A stretch of 64,000 nucleotides of DNA from contig OX421964.1 in the NCBI GenBank assembly GCA_949128115.1, forward strand, positions 44,556,601-44,620,600, in the 5' to 3' direction. Below, in pieces: positions 12,264 to 23,952 of the stretch. The position numbers and the translations under genes were made by a program. The stretch's first letter is position 1; each line of letters opens with the position of its first letter. Source of the stretch: Anaspis maculata. Lineage: Eukaryota > Arthropoda > Insecta > Coleoptera > Scraptiidae. The notes beneath the pieces were generated by a model. That model worked only from the letters and a program-made list of their open reading frames with translations, was not told where the DNA came from and searched no databases.

Positions 12264-12860
12264 GTTTTTTTTAACGGATATCTTGTCAATCTGATTAGCA
12301 ATATGAGTGCAAAATGACATTTTCAAATTGAAATGCCCAACCCTTAAGTTTCTACCCCAAGTGGTAGTTAATAAAAAATGTTCATTACGAAACTGTCTAC
12401 CTCATAAAAAAAGGTTATTCTACCTGACATCCTTTTGATGTGGATCAAAAAGACATCAAATTATTGATGTTTGGGGGAGGGGATTTGATCAAATGAACAA
12501 AATAAAACAGCACAATTGAACAATGTATATTGGAATGCAAACATGAGGACAAAAATCTAAAAATCTAAAAAGATGTTATTCCACACAAAACACGCGTTGT
12601 TTAATTGTGCTGTTTTATTTTGTTTATTTGATCGAATCCCCTCCCCACAAACATCAATTATTTAATGTCTGTTTGATTCACATTGAAAGAATATGTCAGG
12701 TAGGATAACCTTTTTTTATAAAGTGGACAGTTTCGTAATTAACATTTTCTTATTAATTTCCACTTGGGGTAGAAATTCAAGGGTTGGGCATATCAATTTG
12801 AAAATGTCATTTTGCACTCATATTGCCATTCAGATTAACAAGATATCTATTAAAAAAATC
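12264..12860. mobile_element. Foldback F (about 600 bp) inside E
   Basis: The arms mirror each other about a centre near 12560. Matching pairs are GGATATCTTG against AAGATATCT, TGAGTGCAAAATGACATTTT against AAAATGTCATTTTGCACTCA, TACCCCAAGTGG against CCACTTGGGGTA, and AAAACAGCACAATT against AATTGTGCTGTTTT. No coding content. It abuts the family C repeat on its right. Confidence 0.75.
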
Positions 12861-14318
12861 TGTTGTGGGGCGACACAAAACTTTCCCGGCGGTATCCAGG
12901 GACGTCAGTAATGATTTTGATCGAAGCGTCCCTTCGGGAAGGTGGGACTTAATTCGGAAATTGATGAAAACATTTTACTCAGTAGTGCGTTACGCGATCA
13001 TTCTGCATCCATTGTTGGGCCTACAGAACAAGTGACAGGTTCTTAGGTTTTCATGGTGATGAAATATTTCGAAAGGTAGAACTAGGAAGAAGACAATTGT
13101 TGCGAAATTTGAAGAATGCAATGCTATATCCAGACAAGCCCAGACCCAATGTGTCACCTGAAGGCTTCCGATCAAAATCATCTACCTAAAATCTAATCAG
13201 GTCATTCCAGGCTGAACTTATGCTTTCGTACGTGATTTCGATTTGATCGAATCAATAATTCGGTAATTATCGTGGCAGAACCGCTTAATTTGCACGATCG
13301 CATGAGCGGCTTCATATTTTCAGTAGGAAAATTCCCGGGAAATTGGAGAGAAATTATTGGAGAATGTTCAAGAACCAGTTATCTATTCTTCAAAAACAAA
13401 TGGTAGAAATCTGTTCACGGAATAAGAAGTTGTAAAATTCCCAGTTTTTCCAGAGAGGAAAACTTGAAAACCGTTGGTCCGATTTTGAAAATTTTCTCTC
13501 CAAAAATTAATTCAGTCTTTTCTCCAACTTTCATTCGCAGCATGTCTGCACCTAAAATGAATATTTCGTGTGGCTCACCGCATGTTGAAGTTTACGCTGC
13601 AGTTTTTTCAAATTCACGGAATATGTAAATTTGTTATTGAGAAAATTACCGTCGGAAAATCGAAGCTGTGTCGATTTTAAAAATATATCCACAAGACGCC
13701 CAGTTCAATCTACTTCCGATATCACTCGAAATTTTTCGAAAAAAGTTGATCCTCGTGCAGGAATGAATTTTTGAGTGGAGTGCTGCATCAAAAGCGAGTC
13801 ATCCTGGTGGAAATCCGGGTGAGTCGTTCTCTCGAGTGGCAACGGCTAGGAGAAATTTTGAAAATTCATAACGCCCGATGGAAAAATAGTGGAAAATTGC
13901 AACTGCAGACTTAATTTGACTCTTATGTTTTGTTGCTTCCTGCCAAATTTGGTCTCAATTCATCGGATAGATTTTGAATAATTGAATGGTAAAGTCTTGA
14001 ACTTTGACATTTTTTATTTTTTGACAGATGACAGACAGGGCACAATTTTAAACTGTTCTGAATACAGTTTTTCATGGGCTTTCAAACGGCATTTTGCAAG
14101 TCAAGTTCTGTGAGATATAGCTTCTGTCATTTTTTGATAGTGACACTTCCGTTTGACAGATGACAGCCAAAAACTAATCAGCTCATTTAACAGCAAGACC
14201 CTGTCTGTACACCAAATTTCAAGTCGATCAGACTATCGGTTCGGCAGCTATCGTGTCAGAACGTTTTTCCTGCATCCTGCATCATTACATAACTTTCCCT
14301 TGGACAGGCCGGGAAAGT
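12861..14318 (+). repeat. Interspersed repeat family C, near-full copy 1
   Basis: A noncoding repeat of about 1.3-1.45 kb seen several times in this window. Landmarks in order are TGTTGTGGGGCGACACAAAACTTTCC (given here only as the region 12861-12886), AACCAGTTATCT, TTGGTCCGATTTTGAAAATT, AACGCCCGAT, AACTGCAGACTTAATTTGAC, TTGACAGATGACAG (twice) and CGGTTCGGCAGCTATCGTG. The paired TTTGACAGATGACAG blocks are a good probe for the family. No reading frame is conserved between copies, so it is non-autonomous or structural. Superfamily unknown. Confidence 0.65.
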
Positions 14319-15149
14319 AAAAACACTTATCCAAAATGACATGGTCTCCTCCAACCCCTAGTTAGGGGCTGTTTTGAAAAAATCTACACTATGCTGAAAT
14401 GGGCACCGCTGTGTCAAATTGGACCAAAAAAAAATTTCGATCCCATCTTCTTCCGTTCTCGAGATAGAGCCTTGTAACTTTTCGTATAAATCACCCTGTA
14501 CAAAAGTAACCAAAATAGGGCTGATATGGTAACTATGGGACATGTAATGCAACGAATGGTCACTAAATCTATATTTGAGCCACACTGTGTGTTGAGTTTG
14601 ATAAACATGAAATGTATCGTCGCAACCTACCCCATTTCAGACCGACCCTAAAAAGGTACCAGGTAACCCCACCATGTCCGTGGGGTAAAAAAAATTTATG
14701 AGATAGTTTCTCAGTTCTCACGGCAAATTATGCATTTGTACCAAATTACAGCTAACTGCATGACCATTGACGGAAGCAGCATCAGAAAATTCAAATTTCA
14801 CATAAAGTGACACATCTTTTTCAAAAATCAAAATACGGAGACAAGTCAAAAACTATTTCGAAATTTTGATAAGTGCTCTCCAAAAATGGCACCAGAAAAA
14901 GTCTGTAATTTTTTTAGCGAAAGTTACCCAGTGTTGAGAATGGACGACTTCGGCACTCCTTCCGTTGTCACACTGTATATCCAGTACAGTGTCAGTGAAC
15001 ATTGAACACGCTGTGATACCTTGTAGTCAAAAGAACCCTCTTTCAGGCAATAGCAGGCTTTTGATAATTGGTAACGTATTTTCCGAGATATGCCCCCTCA
15101 AAATGAGGCAAAATTTTGGGGTGGACCACTTCATGTGTTGACCTGTTTA

Positions 15150-15489
15150 CTTGTGGCATAAGAGAGTCAGATCCGTTCAAACGGACCATATGCACTAATA
15201 GATCAGGTGAAGAGTGGGTGATTTGCTAAGAGCGAAGGATGTATGAGCTAGCAAAATTCTCCTCGAAATTTTGCTTGCACTGTCCATTCCTCGCAACATG
15301 CTTTGTATCAGTGGTAAATAAGTAGTTCGGAGCACTACTCCTACCTCTCGTTCTAGCTGATTACCTCTCATCCAAGCTCGAAACGAGCAGTGTTGGACTC
15401 TGCCTCGGATTCTGCTTGAAATTTCGGGAGCACGAATATAACATCAGATAAAAAGCAGAACTAGCAATGAACAATAGACAGTACCAGTC
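15150..15489. other. Unassigned DNA between two foldbacks
   Basis: Possibly host sequence. No motif or reading frame is supported. Confidence 0.4.
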
Positions 15490-16516
15490 CTATAGTCCGG
15501 ACGGTAAGGTCAAAATTTAGGGGGCACCCTTCACTTTTATAACAAGCAATGCCACTTGGCATACTTGTTGTCGAGACCATGTTTGACCGATTAAGATCAG
15601 GAGCCAAAGTCGTAAGTGATGCAGGCGTCGTATACAGGGTCTCGTATAGAAAAAAAGTGAAAAATTCGTATATCAGTAACCAAACCAGATGGATTCACGT
15701 GAGTAAGCACATATATCCACAATATATTACCCATCAAGAAAGAGTGAGCACTTTCGGAAAATCTTGAGCGGTTCCTGAAATATTCCGGGAAACGGAATTT
15801 TCTTCTGAATATTCTATTTCTCGGTAAATCAGTGAATTTTCAAGATATCGAAGTGCAACTTGGTAAGTTTGCGGCGAGTATTGCAGTAAATAAAAAACGA
15901 TCAGGAGCCAAATGCAGCGCCTGCTATTTCCAGAAGTAAGACAGTCAACTTTTTTTTTCTTCGTGACCGCCATCTTGAATCTCCGTTTTACTCAACAGTT
16001 GAAAAAGTGACAGTCGAATGTGAGAATGTTGGCATTCAGTCACCTTATTACGAATATAATGGCATTGAAGCAAGGTGAGGGTGTCTTCATTGAGAAAACA
16101 TTGTCACCCAAGGTTTTCATGGTAATACACATTTGCAGCGCCTGTGATGGCTAATGAGAGATTCAAAAGAGCAGAGTGAGTTCTTTGTCACAATCTTACA
16201 TTCATTTTGAGCTGAATTACCAAAATTCATGATGATCCGTCCAAACGTGAACTCTTGATGGCTTGCTGAACAAAATAGGTGGCGCTTTTTGGTGAGAAAT
16301 GCAAAAAAAATCGGGCTATCATTCTTATGTTATCCCTAACGAAGAGAAGGCTGTCGCAAAAACTGAAACGAATCAACGCTAAAATGTTTTGTGAAATTGT
16401 AGCCTATATTCTTGAGCCAATAAATGTTTGACACATGCGTCCGGTTGCCAGAGAGAAGACATGGAAGGCGTGCATGCAGAAAAAAATTTCAAAATTCTTA
16501 TTCACATACTTCATTC

Positions 16517-18898
16517 CAGTGCCGTAACTAGGCTTGTTGTCACCTGTGGCAATGTAGCAACTGTGCGCCCCAAGGACGTGAACATCCCAGGGGGGCAGGA
16601 CCCGCTAGAGCGCCGCAGGCAAATTTTCTCCCAAATAATAATAATAATGCCAATAGTAATCTCAAATTTGAGCTGGAAGCTTCTATTTCCTCCCCCTTCG
16701 GATTTTTGGTCACACTAGGAACACATTTATCTATAAAAAAAAATAAAAAATGGCCGATAAGATGAATATCATATTTCCAAAATCTTTCACTCGATCTTTC
16801 ATAAAAAATTAGTGAAATCAATAATAAACTCATTCGGTCCCTAGAAAAAATTTTCAAACTCCTGGCCGTCCATTCTTTTGCAGTCGAGCTTTCCCAACCC
16901 AGAAATAAGAACATTAAGACAAATTGATAATATTTTCACACAAAAAAGTCTTCAACAAGAAGTAACAAAATACTAGTAGTACCTATAGGATGACAAAGAT
17001 GAAAATTGAACAACAAAACAAAACTTGTCAAGTTATTGACAAAATATTCAGAATCAAAATGGAAAAAGATGCACGTTGCTACCCTATTTCAAATACCTAA
17101 GTAACTGAAAATAATTTTATGACCAAAAAAAATTGGAAAATGAAAAAAATCTTGAAACTTCAACCATCAAGCTGAACTTTTCTAGATTTCGATTCATAAA
17201 ATTATTTATAAAGTTAGTGAAAATGTAGGTAGAAGTAGATAGAGGTTCAGGTTGATATAAAAATTGAAAAAAAAAGTAATAGGTATTACCCAAGTAACAT
17301 TTACCCGACTTCCGACCAAATTTTTACCAATTCCGACGTCGGCATTAGTACAAATTTTGGTCGGATGACGACCAATATTTGAAAGTCACGAGGCGACGTT
17401 GGAACAACGTTGCTTTTACGTCGGCAACCCGACGTCCCCCATGCAACTAAAACCGACGTTGGCACGACGTCGGTATATCCAACGTTGGCGCATCCAACGT
17501 CGGATGGACGTTGGGATTCCCAACGTTGGACATGGTGGGTATTTTTATACCTAAAGCGACCAAATCAGTCCGCAGTCATATTTGGGTAAGCTTGCCAACG
17601 TCGGCTGACGTCGGCATACCCAACGTTGGGATATGCAACGTCGGCTGGACGTTGGCGTATCCAACGTCGGATTTGGTGTATATTTTTGTACCTAATGCGA
17701 CCAAATTAGTCTGCAGTTATATTATTATCATCTGGGTGAGTTTGCAAAACGTCGGTATATCCAACGTTGAAATATGCAACGTTGGGTATACCCAAAGTTG
17801 GATATGGTGGATATTTTTGTAGCTAATGCGATTAATTTTATTGAATTGTACCGCGGCATCCCGGCAACAATGGGCGTTATTAGCCGCATAGACATTAACC
17901 GCTACACTAGGTGGCGCGCGCTGCATTCGTGCACATTTTTGGTGCAAACTTGTGGATATACGCCGACTACAGGTCGGATCAGGTCGGACTTGGTACAATA
18001 AATCACACCAGAAGTCAGAATTGGTCGGAATTGGTCTAGTAATATATACTTGTATATGAAACTTAGTCGGATTTAGTCAGTTTAGGTAAAAATAGCCGAC
18101 GCGGCCATTTTTTCTTCCAATATCAAAACAACAAGAAGAGGCCATGTTGAAGAAATGCCAATGAAAATCTTTGAAATTATTGAGTTTACCATTTTTGAAC
18201 TCGAGAAACGAAATTATGGTGGCTATTGATTAATTAAGTATATATACATACTTCTTTGGTCTTCTTTTCTTTTGAAAAACGGTGTTTTAATTAAGGAATG
18301 TTTTAATATAAAATTTAAATATTTTGAGAACAGACAAATTTTTGGTGGGCGATGATTGTTTTCGACTTGAAACATACTTGTTCATCAGTAAAATTTTCTT
18401 CGCATCAAGTTTTCATATCAACCAATCACAAAATTTCATTAATAAAGTTCAGATGCTCTGTTGTCTGTTATATCTTATACGGCAACATATATGGTTGTAA
18501 TAGGGAAACTTTACCGTCCTATATTTGGAGCTATATTTCTCAAGTACAAAACAGGTAAAATAAAGTCCACCTAATGCGACTAGCATAAGTCAGATTAGGT
18601 ATACGACAGGCGACTCTGGCTACACGTGAGTAAGATGATCGGATTTGGTCAAGTTTTGGTCGGCAATCACAACGTCGCGGATGCCGACGTCGTACCGACC
18701 CGCATTTCATTGACCAAATGGGTGCAAATGTCGGTCGCCTCAACGTCGCGCAGACGTCGGCTGCCGACCTCAGGTCGCGAATCGCAACGTTGGCCCGACG
18801 TCGGATTGCTACTTGGGTACCCAAGCTGAATTTTGCGCCCCTGAAATTTTTGCGCCTGTGGCAAATGCCACCTCCGCCACGCCCTAGTTACGGCACTG
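16517..18898. mobile_element. hAT-like non-autonomous element in the loop of D
   Basis: Terminal inverted repeat CAGTGCCGTAACTAGG at 16517 and its reverse complement ending at 18898. The perfect 8-bp direct repeat CTTCATTC flanks it at 16509-16516 and 18899-18906. The 8-bp duplication and CAGTG-type ends are hallmarks of hAT transposons. About 850 bp are its own; the remaining 1.53 kb is element A1 inserted within it. No transposase frame remains. Confidence 0.85.
17289..18817 (+). mobile_element. Element A, copy A1: ACGT-palindrome-rich transposon of unassigned type
   Basis: Ends CCCAAGTAACA and (inverted) CCCAAGTAGCA are flanked by TA at 17287-17288 and 18818-18819, an apparent 2-bp target duplication. 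Both ends carry many short ACGT-centred units such as CCGACGTCGG, CCAACGTTGG and CCAACGTCGG, about 30 in the left 600 bp and more near 18650-18810. The left part also has about three tandem units of roughly 150 bp (about 17500-17870), each with a GGTATTTTTRTACCTAA-like and GACCAAAT-AGTC core. No recognisable transposase. The length is 1529 bp, close to copy A2 without its insert, so it is a defined unit. Confidence 0.8.
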
Positions 18899-18906
18899 CT
18901 TCATTC

Positions 18907-19798
18907 AGAAACTCACCAACAGTTGATGACTAACAATATTACATCCATTTTGAGATTTAGTACCAAAATTCATCATCATCGATCCAGAGACAAAATTTTG
19001 GTAGCTTTCTAAAAATAATACATGGCTCACAACTTGGAAAAAACTTTCTGCATGCAAGTCTCTCATGTCTTCTCCCTAACAAAGGGACGCATGTGTCCAA
19101 CATTTTATGGCTCAAGATTATAGGTTTGACTCTCCCAAAACATTTCAGCGTTGATTAACTTCAATTTTTGCAATACCCTTCTCTTAGTGAGAAATGACAT
19201 GATGATGATTGCTCGATTTTTTTTGAATTTTTCTCCGAAAAGCGCCACATATGTGGTTCAACAAGCCACCAAAAATTTACCTTTGGACCGATCATCATGA
19301 ATTTTGGTTATTCAGCTCATAATGAATGTAGGATTGTGACAGAGAGCTCACTCCGCTCTTTCAAATCTCTGATTAGTCATCACAGGCGCTGCAAATGCGT
19401 ATTACCTTGAAAACCTTGGGTAACACTGTTTTCTCGATGAAGAGACCCTAACCTTGCTTCAAAGCTATTTTTTTCGGGGGTATTTTTATAGGGTGATTAG
19501 ATCTCAACTATCTCACATTCGGTTGTCACTTTTTCAACTGTTGAGTGAAACGGAGATTCAAGATGGCGGTCGCGAAGAAAGAAAAGTTCACTGTCTTATT
19601 TCTGGAAATGGCAGGCCTTGCATTTGGCTCCTGATCGTTTTTGATTTATGACCATACTGGCCATAGAACTACCAAGTTGCACTTCGGTATCTTGAAAAGT
19701 CACTGATTTACCGAGAAATTTAATATTTAGAAGAAAATTCAGTTTTTCAAAAATATTTCAGGAACCGCTCAAGATTTTTCAAAGCCGTTGACTATTCC
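18907..19798. repeat. Inner right arm of foldback D
   Basis: Reverse complement of about 15745-16500. It shares GCATGCAGAAA, CAATTTTTGC-type, GGCGCTGCAAA, TTGAAAAAGTGACA and CTTGAGCGGTTCC blocks. A CAAGATGGCGGTCGC motif at about 19559-19573 is kept in both arms. Confidence 0.75.
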
Positions 19799-19800
19799 TT

Positions 19801-22800
19801 CCCAAGTAGCAATCCGACGTCGGGCCAACGTTGCGATTCGCGACCTGAGGTCGGCAGCCGACGTCCGCGCGACGTTGAGGCGACCGAGATTTGCACCCAT
19901 TTGGTCAATGAAATGCGGGTCGGTACGACGTCGGCATCCGCGACGTTGTGATTGGCGACCAAATCCGACCATCTTACATATGTGTAGCCAAAGTCGCCTG
20001 TCGTGTACCTAATCCGACTTATGCTGGTCGCATTAGGTGGACTTTATTTAACCTGTTTTGTACTAAAGAAATATAGCTCCAAACATAAGACGGTATAAAG
20101 TTTCCTTATAACAACCATCAGTCAGAATTAGACCAAAACTACCTACCGCAATATAACAGACAACAGAGCATCTGAACTTTAATAATGAAATTTTGTGATT
20201 GGTTGATATGAAAACTTGATGCGAAGAAAATTTTACTGATGAACAAGTATGTTTCAAGTCGAAAACAATCATCGCCCACCAAAAATTTGTCTGTTCTCAA
20301 AATATTTAAATTTTATATTGAAACATTCCTTATAGCCCAGGCGCCAGGGAGCAAAAATCAGCTCAATAAGGGAATAATTGTTTCCTGGCTGGAAACTAGC
20401 TTAAAACGATTTGTGTAGCTTAGATTTCGACATACTAACTTCCCCCCTTTCGGAAATGTCGGCGTCATGTCGCCATCATCAACAAGAAGTGCACCAGCGT
20501 GGTTTTTGCCGAATATCTTGATTTTGGGCCATCTGACAGCAAAAGCTGTAGGAAGTCATTTTGAAACCAATGAAATTCCCTACGGAATAGTTTTAAAATG
20601 ACCTTTCTGCGACCTATGGTTTTTGAGATAGAGCTTCTGGAAGCGAGAGGCATTGTCGTAAAAGCTCCATGGCCACTTGACTCGAAAAACTAAAAATGTC
20701 GATGTGACAAAAAAATTTCAAAATGAGATTTCTCGAGAATCCTTCATGCTATAGTTGCGGTAATGGTCTTAAACTCTTCCTCTTGAACCGTTAATTACGA
20801 ATATAGAAAAGTCAAAAACGGCATATTATACATATACAGGGTGTACTTAGGGAATCAAATCAGATCAGAGAAATTTTACATATTTCTTCGATTTAGCCTA
20901 TATGCGACACTTTAAGCACCTAACACGAGTCCAATATCAGTATGGATTTGCTCTATAAGCTTCACTAAATACACGAGAGAAGTGGTCAGCTCACAGCTTT
21001 ACTGTAAAATGTTTTGAATGCCCTCTGAAATCATCAAAATATTAAAAATTTACAGTACCAAGGAATGTATATAACAGTATATTATATACTAAAGGACCGA
21101 AGTGAATTTTTAATTTGGGGATTTGGACCCAAAGGGCCATCGAGCAACAAACTTCACCCAAAGGATCAAAAATTCACTTTGGTTCCTTGGTATATAATAT
21201 ACTGTTACATACATTTCTTGCTACTGTAAATTTTGATGATTTCAGAGGGCCTTCAAAACATTTTACAGGGAGGCTGTGAGCTGACCACTTCTTAAGTGTA
21301 TCAAGTGAAGCTTACAGAGCAATGCATGTTGATATTGGACTCGTCATAAGTGCTTAGAGTTTCGCATAGGCTAAATCGAAAAAATATGTCAAATTTCTCT
21401 GTTCTGATTTGATTCCCGTAGTACACCCTTTATATGTACAATGTGACGTTTTTGACTTTTCAATATTCGTAATCTACGGTTCAAGAGGAAGAATTTAAGA
21501 CTATTGCCGCAACTATAGCTTGAAGAGTTCTTGAGTAATCTAATTTTGAATTTTTTTTTCACATCGACATTTTAGTTTTTCAAGTCAAGTGGCCATGGAG
21601 CTTTCACGACAATGACTCTCGCTTCCAGAAGCTCTATCTCAAAGACCATAGGTCGCAGAAAATTGATTGAAAAACCACACTGTAGGGAATTTCATAGGCT
21701 TCAAAATGACTCATTACATCTTTTGCTGTCAGATGACCCAAAATTAAGATATTCGGCAAAAGCCACGCTGGTGCACTTCTTGTTGATGATGGCGACATGA
21801 CGCCGACATTTCCGAAAGGGGGGAAACTAGTATGTCAAAAACTAAGCTACACAGATCGTTTTAAGCTAGTTTCCAGCCAGGAAACAATTATTTCCTTATT
21901 GTTTTCCCTGGCGCCTGGGCTATCAATTAAAACACCGTTTTTCAAAAGAAAAGAAGACCAAAGAAGTATGTATATATACCTAATTAATCAATAGCCACCA
22001 TAATTTTCTTTCTCGAGTTCAAAAATGGTAAATTCAATAATTTCAAAGATTTTCATTGGCATTTCTTCAACATGGCCTCTTCTTGTTGTTTTGATATTGG
22101 AAGAAAAAATGGCCGCGTCGGCTATTTTTACCTAAACTGACTAAATCCGACTAAGTTTCATATACAAGTATGAATAACTAGACCAATTCCGACCAATTCT
22201 GACTTCTGGTGTGATTTATTGTACCAATTCCGACCTGATCCGACCGGTAGTCGGCGTATATCCACAAGTTTGCACCAAAAATGTGCACGAATGCAGCGCG
22301 CGCCACCTAGTGTAGCGGTTGATAACGCCCATTGTTGGCGGGATGCCGCGGTACAATTCAATAAAATAAATCGCATTAGCTACAAAAATATCCACCATAT
22401 CCAACTTTGGGTATACCCATCGTTGCATATTCCAACGTTGGATATACCGACGTTTGCAAACTCACCCAGATAATAATATAACTGCAGACTAATTTGGTCG
22501 CATTAGGTACAAAAATATACACCAAATCCGACGTTGGATACGCCAACGTCCAGCCGACGTTGCATATCCCAACGTTGGGTATGCCGACGTCAGCCGACGT
22601 TGGCAAGCTTACCCAAATATGACTGCGGACTGATTTGGTCGCATTAGGTATAAAAATACCCACCGTGTCCAACGTTGGGAATCCCAACGTCCATCCGACG
22701 TTGGATGCGCCAACGTTGGATATACCGACGTCGTGCCAACGTCGGTTTTAGTTGCATGGGGGACGTCGGGTTGCCGACGTAAAAGCAACGTTGTTCCAAC

Positions 22801-22909
22801 GTCGCCTCGTGACTTTCAAATATTGGTCGTCATCCGACCAAAATTTGTACTAATTCCGACGTCGGAATTGGTAAAAATTTGGTCGGAAGTCGGGTAAATG
22901 TTACTTGGG
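19801..22909 (-). mobile_element. Element A, copy A2 (inverted), split by foldback B
   Basis: Second copy of element A in the opposite orientation to A1, inserted between the two parts of D's right arm. Ends are CCCAAGTAGCA (19801) and CCCAAGTAACA inverted (ending 22909), flanked by TT at 19799-19800 and 22910-22911. Without the 1.59-kb foldback B and its target duplication it is about 1516 bp, against 1529 bp for A1. The uninterrupted left arm of D shows the empty site, which proves that the ends are placed correctly to within a few bases. Confidence 0.8.
20333..21922. mobile_element. Foldback B (1.59 kb) inside A2
   Basis: Ends TAGCCCAGGCGCCAGGGA on both sides, with arms of about 750 bp meeting near 21130. 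Shared blocks include TTTCCTGGCTGGAAACTAGC, CGGCGTCATGTCGCCATCATC, AAGTGCACCAGCGTGG, AAGCTCTATCTCAAA and CCATGGCCACTTGA. Flanks are TTA (20330-20332) and TCA (21923-21925). The intact A1 copy reads through as TTAATTAAAAC, so this is best read as a 3-bp duplication with one change. Non-coding. It is one of the latest insertions in the nest. Confidence 0.8.
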
Positions 22910-22911
22910 TT

Positions 22912-23143
22912 GATAGGTGATATATTATGGATTTATGTGCTTATTCACGTGAGCCCATCTGGTTTGGTTGATGATATACGAATTTTTCGCTTTTTTTCCA
23001 TACGACACCTGTATACGACGCCTGCATTGCTTGCGACTTTGTCTCCTGATCTTAATCGGTCAAACATGGTCTTGGCAACAGGTGTGCCAAGTGGCATTGC
23101 TTGTTATAAAAGTGAAGGGTATTATACCTTAACATCCGGACTA
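22912..23143. repeat. Outer right arm of foldback D
   Basis: Reverse complement of 15493 to about 15740. It shares TTATAACAAGCAATGCCACT, GGTCTCGTAT/ATACGA and CCAAACCAGATGG blocks. The CTA duplication follows at 23144-23146. Confidence 0.8.
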
Positions 23144-23175
23144 CTACAAAAGAATGTGAAAAAAATCAAGAAGAC

Positions 23176-23355
23176 ATGACAACGTTCCAAAGGGTAAAGT
23201 GGGCGCCCGTTTTATTCTGTGGAAATGCCAAACCAGTGGATCCTCTATTGTCTTCGAAAAGTCAGTTACTACCAAAAGAAGCTATGGATTTATTGGTGGC
23301 ACTTACGAGAATTTGGCGACATCATCCACAAATTACGGAATTTTCTAAGTGGTGA
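23176..23355 (+). CDS. Candidate host exon or short ORF, unrecognised
   Basis: A 59-codon open stretch from an ATG at 23176 (MTTFQRVKWAPVLFCGNAK...) through PKEAMDLLVALTRIWRHHPQ to a TGA at 23353-23355. The composition is more protein-like than neighbouring frames, mixing hydrophobic, charged and aromatic residues with few runs. An AAAG at about 23190 could be a splice acceptor, and a GTGAAT just before the stop a weak donor, so it may be an internal exon and not a complete gene. It lies 30 bp outside foldback D in unique-looking sequence. I do not recognise the family. It could equally be a scrap of transposon coding sequence, or chance. Confidence 0.25.
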   Translation: MTTFQRVKWAPVLFCGNAKPVDPLLSSKSQLLPKEAMDLLVALTRIWRHHPQITEFSKW

Positions 23356-23359
23356 ATTC

Positions 23360-23944
23360 GAAAAAGCTCGTTGTTTTTCTATCGTTTCGGTCAGAAGGTC
23401 GAAGAAAGGGTCGAAAATTCGAAGTCTCTCCCCAAAACCACCTTCCATCCCAGTCAATAATAATTCCCGTTAATGAGCAACGTTTATTCCGAATCCTTCT
23501 GTCCGGCGTTCACGCTGTCATGGGGGCCTAATTGATTTTTCACACATGAGCCTACCACTACAATCAACAAATAAGTGTGCTTACTTATTCAGCAGCCATT
23601 GTGACTCCCTCTCGATGCTCATGGAGGTCTAGTTATGCACAACAGGTATCGAATGGCCCGAGGCCACACTAAAGGCCCTCACAATGAGCGCCTATACTAT
23701 ACACATGCTATTAACGGCTGGAATATATTGCATGAAGAGTAGGTACTTGTAACCCCTTCCCTCCAACAAAAAATAAATATTCCCAATCAGATATAAGTGT
23801 AGTAAACTGCCCTTGTACGGAGTGTAATTTTGGTTTGTCAGGAGACAACCGGAAGTTATCACGTTTAGTTTTGCGTTCACATAGGAACACTACATAGAAG
23901 GCTTTGCTGATATTTGGAAATTGGCCAGAATTGCAGATTCCACA
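23360..23944. other. Unassigned DNA
   Basis: No feature supported between the short ORF and the hAT-like element. Confidence 0.4.
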
Positions 23945-23952
23945 AACTGTAC

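Larger units (their letters stand above)
11442..15149. mobile_element. Compound foldback E (about 3.7 kb)
   Basis: Ends are TAAACAGGTCAACAC (left, 11442) and its reverse complement (right, ending 15149). The left arm, 11442 to about 12270, is matched by the right arm, about 14322-15149, in inverted order. Shared blocks are the CATGAAGTGGTC start, the AAAAGCCTGCTAATGCCTGAAAG region, the TGCATAATTTGCCGTGAGAAACTA region and the AACAGCCCCTAACTAG end. The arms carry internal ACAGGGTGA motifs (about 11607, 12004, 12092), suggesting that smaller elements were absorbed earlier. The centre holds foldback F and a full family C repeat. Reading frames of 60-100 codons in the arms have no known motif. A clear target duplication was not found. 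Confidence 0.75.
15493..23143. mobile_element. Foldback D, hosting four nested insertions
   Basis: Ends TAGTCCGGACGGTAAGGT (left) and the inverted TAGTCCGGATGTTAAGGT (right) are flanked by CTA at 15490-15492 and 23144-23146, a 3-bp target duplication. The left arm runs 15493 to about 16480 without interruption. The right arm is split: its outer part is 22912-23143 and its inner part about 18990-19800, separated by element A2. The centre is occupied by a hAT-like element, which carries element A1. With insertions removed D is about 2.1 kb with arms of about 1 kb. It has no transposase. The 3-bp duplication and TAG-start ends recall foldback B below. Confidence 0.78.

Noticed and set aside
17480..17800. 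CRISPR-like array of short repeats
   Set aside because: Units are degenerate palindromes with no constant spacer length, inside a transposon with defined ends, in a eukaryotic window.
18540..20012. Paired 70-95 codon frames rich in Arg in element A
   Set aside because: They arise from the repeated ACGT units, occur in several frames on both strands and mirror each other between A1 and A2.
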